Shown piece by piece: positions 24,838-29,466 of a stretch of 29,466 nucleotides of DNA. The DNA comes from Microtetraspora glauca (GTDB taxonomy: Bacteria; Actinomycetota; Actinomycetes; Streptomycetales; Streptomycetaceae). Each line of letters starts with the position of its first letter. Position 1 is the stretch's first letter. Position numbers and translations under genes: made by a program. Location: the NCBI GenBank assembly GCA_000721275.1, contig JOFO01000064.1:1-29466 (forward strand), given 5' to 3'. The notes under the pieces are model-generated. The model had not been told where the DNA came from. It did not search any database and saw nothing but the letters and a program-made list of their open reading frames with translations.

Positions 24838-26925
24838 ATGTCCGACGTCACCGCTGTCCCCACCCACTGCCCCTACTGCGCCCTGCAGTGCGGCATGCGG
24901 CTCCGCCCGACCGGCACGGCGGAGCTGCCCGCCGAGGTGGTCGAGCGGACCGACTTCCCGGTCAACCGGGGTGCCCTGTGCGGCAAGGGCCGCACCGCCC
25001 CCGCCGTACTCTCCTCCCGGGTCAGGCTCACCGAGCCCCTGGTCCGCCGCCCTGACTCCGGGGCGCTCGAACCGGCCTCCTGGGAGGAGGCGCTCGCCGC
25101 CGTCGCCGAAGGACTGCGCCGGACCCGCGCCGGCCACGGTCCCGACGCCGTGGGGGTCTTCGGCGGCGGCGGGCTCACCAACGAGAAGGCGTACGCGCTC
25201 GGCAAGTTCGCCCGGCTCGTCCTCGCCACCTCGCAGATCGACTACAACGGGCGCTTCTGCATGTCCTCGGCCGCCGCCGCCCACCAGCGGGCCTTCGGCC
25301 TCGACCGGGGCCTGCCCTTCCCGCTGGAGGACATCCCCCGGACGGGGTGCGTGATCCTCGTCGGCTCCAACCTGGCCGAGACCATGCCGCCCGCGCTGCG
25401 CTACCTCACCGAACTGAAGGAGAACGGCGGGAAGCTGATCGTCGTCGACCCGCGCCGCACCCGCACCGCCGAACAGGCCGACCTCCACCTCGCCCCCCGC
25501 CCCGGCACCGACCTCGCGCTCGCCCTCGGCCTGCTGCACCTGGTGGTCGCCGAGGGCCGCGTCGACGAGGAGTTCGTCGCCGCGCGCACCACCGGCTGGG
25601 AGGCCGCCCGCGCCGGGGCGATGGCCCACTGGCCGGAGCACGTCGAGCGGATCACCGGCGTCCCGGTGCCGGACCTGCGCGCGGCGGTCGCGCTGTTCTG
25701 CGACGCCGAGAACTCCATGGTGCTGACCGCGCGCGGCCCCGAGCAGCAGTCCAAGGGCACCGACACCGTCGGCGCCTGGATCAACCTGTGCCTCGCCACC
25801 GGCCGGGCCGGCCGGCCGCTCTCCGGCTACGGCTGCCTCACCGGCCAGGGCAACGGCCAGGGCGGCCGGGAGCACGGCCAGAAGGCCGACCAGCTGCCCG
25901 GCTACCGCAAGCTCGACGACCCCGCCGCCCGCGCCCACGTCGCCGGCGTCTGGGGCGTCGCCCCCGAGACGCTGCCGGGGCCGGGGCGGAGCGCGTACGA
26001 ACTCCTCGACGCGCTCGGCGGCGAGGTGCGGGCGCTGCTCCTGATGGGCTCCAACCCGGTCGTCTCCGCGCCGCGCGCCGCCCACGTCGAGGAGCGGCTG
26101 CGGTCGCTCGACTTCCTCGCCGTCGCCGACGTGGTGCTCTCCGAGACCGCCGCCCTCGCCGACGTGGTGCTGCCGGTGACCCAGTGGGCCGAGGAGACCG
26201 GCACCATGACCAACCTGGAGGGGCGGGTGCTGCTGCGCCGCCGCGCCCTCACCCCGCCGGACGGGGTCCGCACCGACCTGGAGGTGCTGCACGCGCTCGC
26301 CGGGCTGCTCGGCTGGGAGAAGGGCTTCCCCACCGACCCGGAGGAGGTCTTCGGCGAGCTGCGGCGGGCCTCGGCCGGCGGGCCCGCCGACTACTCGGGC
26401 ATCAGCTACCGGCGGATCGAGGAGGAGCAGGGCGTCTTCTGGCCCTGCCCCGACGAGGGGCACGCGGGCACGCCCCGGCTGTTCCTGGACCGCTTCGCGA
26501 CCGCCGACGGGCGGGCCCGGTTCGTGCCGGTGACGCACCGGCCGGCCGCCGAGGAGACCGACGCCGAGTACCCGGTGGTCCTCACCACCGGCCGGGTCGT
26601 CTCCCAGTACCAGTCCGGGGCGCAGACCCGGCGGGTGGCGGAGCTGAACGCCGCCGCGCCCGGCCCGTTCGTGGAGCTGCACCCGCGGCTCGCGGACCGG
26701 CTGGGGGTCGCGGAGGGCGAGCCGGTCGCGGTGGTGTCGCGGCGCGGGCGGGCGGTGGCACCGGCCCGGATCACCGGGGCGATCCGCCCGGACACCGTCT
26801 TCATGCCGTTCCACTGGTACGGGGAGGGCCGGGCGAACACCCTGGTGAACCCGGCGCTCGACCCGGTCTCCCGGATGCCCGAGTTCAAGGTGTGCGCGGT
26901 GCGGCTGGAGCCGGTACGGGAGTGA
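24838..26925 (+). CDS. nasA: assimilatory nitrate reductase, catalytic molybdopterin subunit
   Basis: A 695-residue cytoplasmic enzyme reducing nitrate to nitrite with a bis-MGD molybdenum cofactor and one [4Fe-4S] cluster. The cluster ligands are Cys11, Cys14, Cys18 and Cys48 (CPYCALQC, GALCGKGR). The likely Mo ligand is Cys141 in RFCMSSAAAAHQRAFG. RGPEQQSKGTDTV and the GYGCLTGQGNGQGGREHGQ segment bind the cofactor, and the molydopterin dinucleotide-binding domain closes the protein. Length fits the NarB/NasC type; there is no C-terminal [2Fe-2S] domain as in Klebsiella NasA. No nitrite reductase or transporter gene is in view. Its stop abuts the convergent CutA-fusion stop with no gap. Confidence 0.93.
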   Translation: MSDVTAVPTHCPYCALQCGMRLRPTGTAELPAEVVERTDFPVNRGALCGKGRTAPAVLSSRVRLTEPLVRRPDSGALEPASWEEALAAVAEGLRRTRAGHGPDAVGVFGGGGLTNEKAYALGKFARLVLATSQIDYNGRFCMSSAAAAHQRAFGLDRGLPFPLEDIPRTGCVILVGSNLAETMPPALRYLTELKENGGKLIVVDPRRTRTAEQADLHLAPRPGTDLALALGLLHLVVAEGRVDEEFVAARTTGWEAARAGAMAHWPEHVERITGVPVPDLRAAVALFCDAENSMVLTARGPEQQSKGTDTVGAWINLCLATGRAGRPLSGYGCLTGQGNGQGGREHGQKADQLPGYRKLDDPAARAHVAGVWGVAPETLPGPGRSAYELLDALGGEVRALLLMGSNPVVSAPRAAHVEERLRSLDFLAVADVVLSETAALADVVLPVTQWAEETGTMTNLEGRVLLRRRALTPPDGVRTDLEVLHALAGLLGWEKGFPTDPEEVFGELRRASAGGPADYSGISYRRIEEEQGVFWPCPDEGHAGTPRLFLDRFATADGRARFVPVTHRPAAEETDAEYPVVLTTGRVVSQYQSGAQTRRVAELNAAAPGPFVELHPRLADRLGVAEGEPVAVVSRRGRAVAPARITGAIRPDTVFMPFHWYGEGRANTLVNPALDPVSRMPEFKVCAVRLEPVRE

Positions 26926-27645
26926 TCAGGGGCGGTCGAACCAGTCGCCGCTCTCGATGACCGGGCCGAGGGGGGCGTCCGGGGCGGCGACGAAGACCCA
27001 GGCGGAGACCGTGGCCCCGTCCTCCGTGCGGATCACGTCCATGGCCGTGCGCTCGTAGCCGACGGGCAGTTCCAGGCGGTCGAGCAGGCCGAACAGGGCG
27101 CCGTAGTCGCCGGGCGAGGGGGTGAGGAGGGAGCCGGTCACCCGGCCGCCGGCCTGCGGGACGACGTACGGGTAGCCGGGTCCGTCGTGCAGGACGGCGC
27201 CGGGCAGCACGGCGGCGGCCTCGGTGCCGATCCGGCCGGCGAGGAACCGGTCGTGGTTGTAGCCGCCGGGGCGCAGCGTCCCGTACACGAAGAACGGCCG
27301 CTCCTCCTGGGGCAGGTCCGCCGCGTCGGGGCCGCCGCTCGTCTCCTCCTCGACCCAGCGGGCGTACCGCTCGGCGACCCGGGTGACCCGGGTGGCGAGG
27401 ATCTCGGGCGTCTCGTAGTCGTGGGCGGCGAGGAGGTGGGCCTCCAGGGCCGGGTAGCGGGCCTCGGTGGTCTTGAGGACCACCTCCCACTCCTCGGTGG
27501 TCTCGATCGCGCCCCGCCAGTGGTAGACGGAGGTGACGGGGCCGGAGATCTGCGCGCAGGCGGCGAGCCGGGCCTCGACGGCGCCGCGCGCCAGGGCGTC
27601 GGCCTTGGCGCGGGCGTCGGTGGTGGTGCGGACGGTGACGATCAC
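26926..27645 (-). CDS. CutA-like protein fused to gamma-glutamylcyclotransferase-like domain
   Basis: A 239-residue fusion. Residues 1-105 are a full CutA (divalent cation tolerance) domain: [27 protein letters not shown], then [20 protein letters not shown] and a C-terminal [10 protein letters not shown] short linker leads to an AIG2/GGCT-like domain starting [17 protein letters not shown] (about residue 118), the family's substrate-binding loop, and ending in AWVFVAA. CutA forms trimers that bind copper; GGCT-like enzymes act on gamma-glutamyl amines. The joint role is unknown. The GTG start overlaps the stop of the upstream ABC gene (27642-27645), so translation is probably coupled. Confidence 0.88.
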   Translation of the reverse strand: MIVTVRTTTDARAKADALARGAVEARLAACAQISGPVTSVYHWRGAIETTEEWEVVLKTTEARYPALEAHLLAAHDYETPEILATRVTRVAERYARWVEEETSGGPDAADLPQEERPFFVYGTLRPGGYNHDRFLAGRIGTEAAAVLPGAVLHDGPGYPYVVPQAGGRVTGSLLTPSPGDYGALFGLLDRLELPVGYERTAMDVIRTEDGATVSAWVFVAAPDAPLGPVIESGDWFDRP

Positions 27646-29466
27646 CCCTCCACGGTAGGGGCGAACTGGGCCGCGTGCAGCCGGGCGTACGCCCCTCCGG
27701 CGGCGAGGAGTTCCTCGTGAGTGCCCTGCTCGGCGATGCGGCCGCCGTCCATGACGACGATGGTGTCGGCGTCCCGGATGGTGGAGAGCCGGTGGGCGAC
27801 GACGAAGCTGGTGCGGCCGGCGCGCAGGGCGGACATGGCCCGCTGGACGTGGAGTTCGGTGCGGGTGTCGACGGAGCTGGTGGCCTCGTCGAGGACGAGG
27901 ATCACCGGGTCGGCGAGGAAGGCGCGGGCGAGGGTGACGAGCTGCCGTTCGCCGGCGCTGAGGCCGCCGCCGTCCTCGTCGAGGACGGTGTCGTACCCGT
28001 CGGGGAGGGTGCGGATGAACCGGTCGGCGTGGACGGCCTCGGCGGCGGCGGTGATCCGCTCGCGGGAGACCTCGCCGGGGACGCCGTAGGCGATGTTGTC
28101 GGCGATGGTGCCGCCGAACAGCCAGGTGTCCTGGAGGACCATGCCGATGCCGGAGCGCAGCTCCTCGCGGTCCATCCGGGCGGTGGGGTGCCGTCGAGGA
28201 GGATCCGGCCGCCGGTGGGCTCGTGGAACCGGAGCAGCAGGTTGACGAGGGTGGTCTTGCCGGCGCCGGTGGGGCCGACGAGGGCGACGGTGCGGCCGGG
28301 TTCGACGGTGAGGGAGACGTCCTCCAGGAGCGGCCGGCCGGGGTCGTAGCGGAAGGAGACGCGGTCGAGGACGACCCGGCCGCGGAGCCGCGCGGGCTTC
28401 TCGGGGGCGGCGGGGGCGGGGCTCTCCTCGTCGGCGTCGAGGAGGTCGAAGACCCGCTCGGCGGAGGCGATGCCGGACTGGAGCAGGGCGGCCATGGCGG
28501 CGACCTGGTTGACGGGGCCGTTGAACTCGTACGAGTACTGGACGAAGGCCTGGACGTCGCCGACGGTCAGGGTGCCGCTCGCGACCTTCAGTCCGCCGAG
28601 GACGGCGATGAGGACGTAGGTGAGGTTGCCGACGAGGGTGACGGCGGGCTGGACGAGGCCGGAGACGACCTGGGCGCGCAGCCCCGCCCGGTACAGCTCG
28701 TCGCCGAGTTCGTCGAAGCGGCGGACGGCTTCGTCGCGGCGGCCGAAGGCGACGACCTCGGTGTGGCCGGTTACGGTCTCCTCGGTGTGGGCGCCGAGCC
28801 GGCCGGTGACCGCCCACTGGCGGGCGAACTGGGGCTGGGCGCGGCGGGCGACGAGGGCGGCGAGGCCGAGGGAGACGGGCACGGTGCCGAGGGCGACGAG
28901 GGCGAGGACCGGGGAGATCCAGAGCATCATCGCGAGCACCCCGAGGAGGGTGAGCACGGCCCGGATCATCTGGTTGAGGGCCTGCTGGAGGGTCTGGGTG
29001 ACGTTGTCGACGTCGTTGGTGACGCGGGACAGGACCTCGCCGCGGGGCTGGCCGTCGAGGTAGCCGAGGGGCAGCCGGGCCAGCTTGTGCTGGGCGCGTG
29101 CGCGGAGGCGGTGGCCGGCCCGCTGGGCGACGTCGGTGACGAGCCGCTGCTGGCCCCAGGTGAGCAGGGAGGCGCCGGCGACGGCGGCGCCGGCGGCGGA
29201 GAGCTGGCGGGCGACGGCGGGGAAGTCGACGCCGTGCGGGCCGGCGGCGCCGGTGAGGACGAGGTCGGTGGCGCGGCCGAGGAGGAGCGGGGTGAGGACG
29301 GTGAGGCCGACGGCGGCGGCGCCGGTGGCGAGGGCGGCGGTGAGCGGGGCGCGGTCGGGGGCGAGGGTGCGCAGCAGGCGGACGGCGGAGGCGCGGAAGT
29401 GGAGGGAGCGTTCGAGGGAGGGGGTGCCGGGGGCGCCGGGCCCGCCGCCCGGCTGGGGGGCGGGGC
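27642..29466 (-). pseudogene. ABC exporter gene with one-base frameshift (5' end beyond window)
   Basis: A half-transporter like the canonical subunit at 13665-15593. The first frame covers the membrane domain ([37 protein letters not shown]) and Walker [10 protein letters not shown] up to RILLDGT. The frame then fails. The second frame resumes at [18 protein letters not shown] and runs through the signature LSAGERQ, Walker [10 protein letters not shown] and VAHRLST to the stop. Adding one base in the GGGG run at 28185-28188 restores [15 protein letters not shown], equal in length to LDGTDIAAMSREELR of the intact paralogue. It is thus a one-base loss: a true lesion or a sequencing error. The N-terminus lies just beyond the right edge; its partner subunit is likely further on. 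Confidence 0.85.

Noticed and set aside
1..29466. CRISPR arrays, insertion sequences, integrases or attachment sites
   Set aside because: No regularly spaced repeats of suitable length, no transposase or integrase motifs, and no duplicated tRNA end were seen; the direct repeats present are short and tandem.

Overview
The window is high-GC DNA with extreme G/C third-position bias, frequent GTG starts and long shadow ORFs on both strands. Gene content (a HrdA-type sigma factor beside dnaG, WXG100-like and lipoprotein genes, FxsA/HExxH peptide-modification genes, NasA-type nitrate reductase) points to the chromosome of a Streptomyces or close relative. All calls come from reading the sequence; no database search was run.

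Left part (1-6090). A short lower-GC tail of an unknown gene is followed by a leftward cation/proton antiporter. Divergent from it is a rightward four-gene set: an alpha/beta-hydrolase-like protein, a caspase-like peptidase with a C-terminal effector-associated-type domain (start and stop overlap as GTGA), a 67-residue FxsA-like peptide, and a HExxH peptide beta-hydroxylase-type enzyme. This is the most interesting part of the window: it looks like a ribosomal peptide modification or conflict module with its own caspase, but with no radical SAM enzyme in view.

Middle part (6091-9331). A compact rightward operon encodes a small WXG100-like protein, a protein with a WXG-like N-terminus and a lysozyme/transglycosylase-like C-terminus, and two lipoproteins. 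It resembles a type VII secretion substrate cassette acting at the cell wall. A leftward tRNA cluster follows: one CAT-anticodon tRNA and two tandem tRNA-Asn with a strong terminator. Next come a YtxH-like membrane protein, an FGGY (xylulokinase-like) kinase and a heterodimeric ABC exporter in which one subunit carries the degenerate ATP site. Five helically phased GCCTGA repeats lie upstream of the exporter.

Housekeeping part (15657-22246). Leftward genes encode a HrdA-type sigma factor, DNA primase, an FAD-dependent reductase, a dGTPase-like protein and a sirohydrochlorin chelatase (CbiX type).

Right part (22247-29466). This holds a GNAT-like protein, a divergently transcribed aquaporin-family protein with an NPV first motif, a SanA/YdcF-family membrane protein, and an assimilatory nitrate reductase preceded by a GlnR-like pair of half-sites. 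The chelatase could supply siroheme for the nitrite reductase that must follow nitrate reductase. At the right edge a CutA/gamma-glutamylcyclotransferase fusion is coupled to an ABC exporter gene that carries a clear one-base frameshift and runs off the window.
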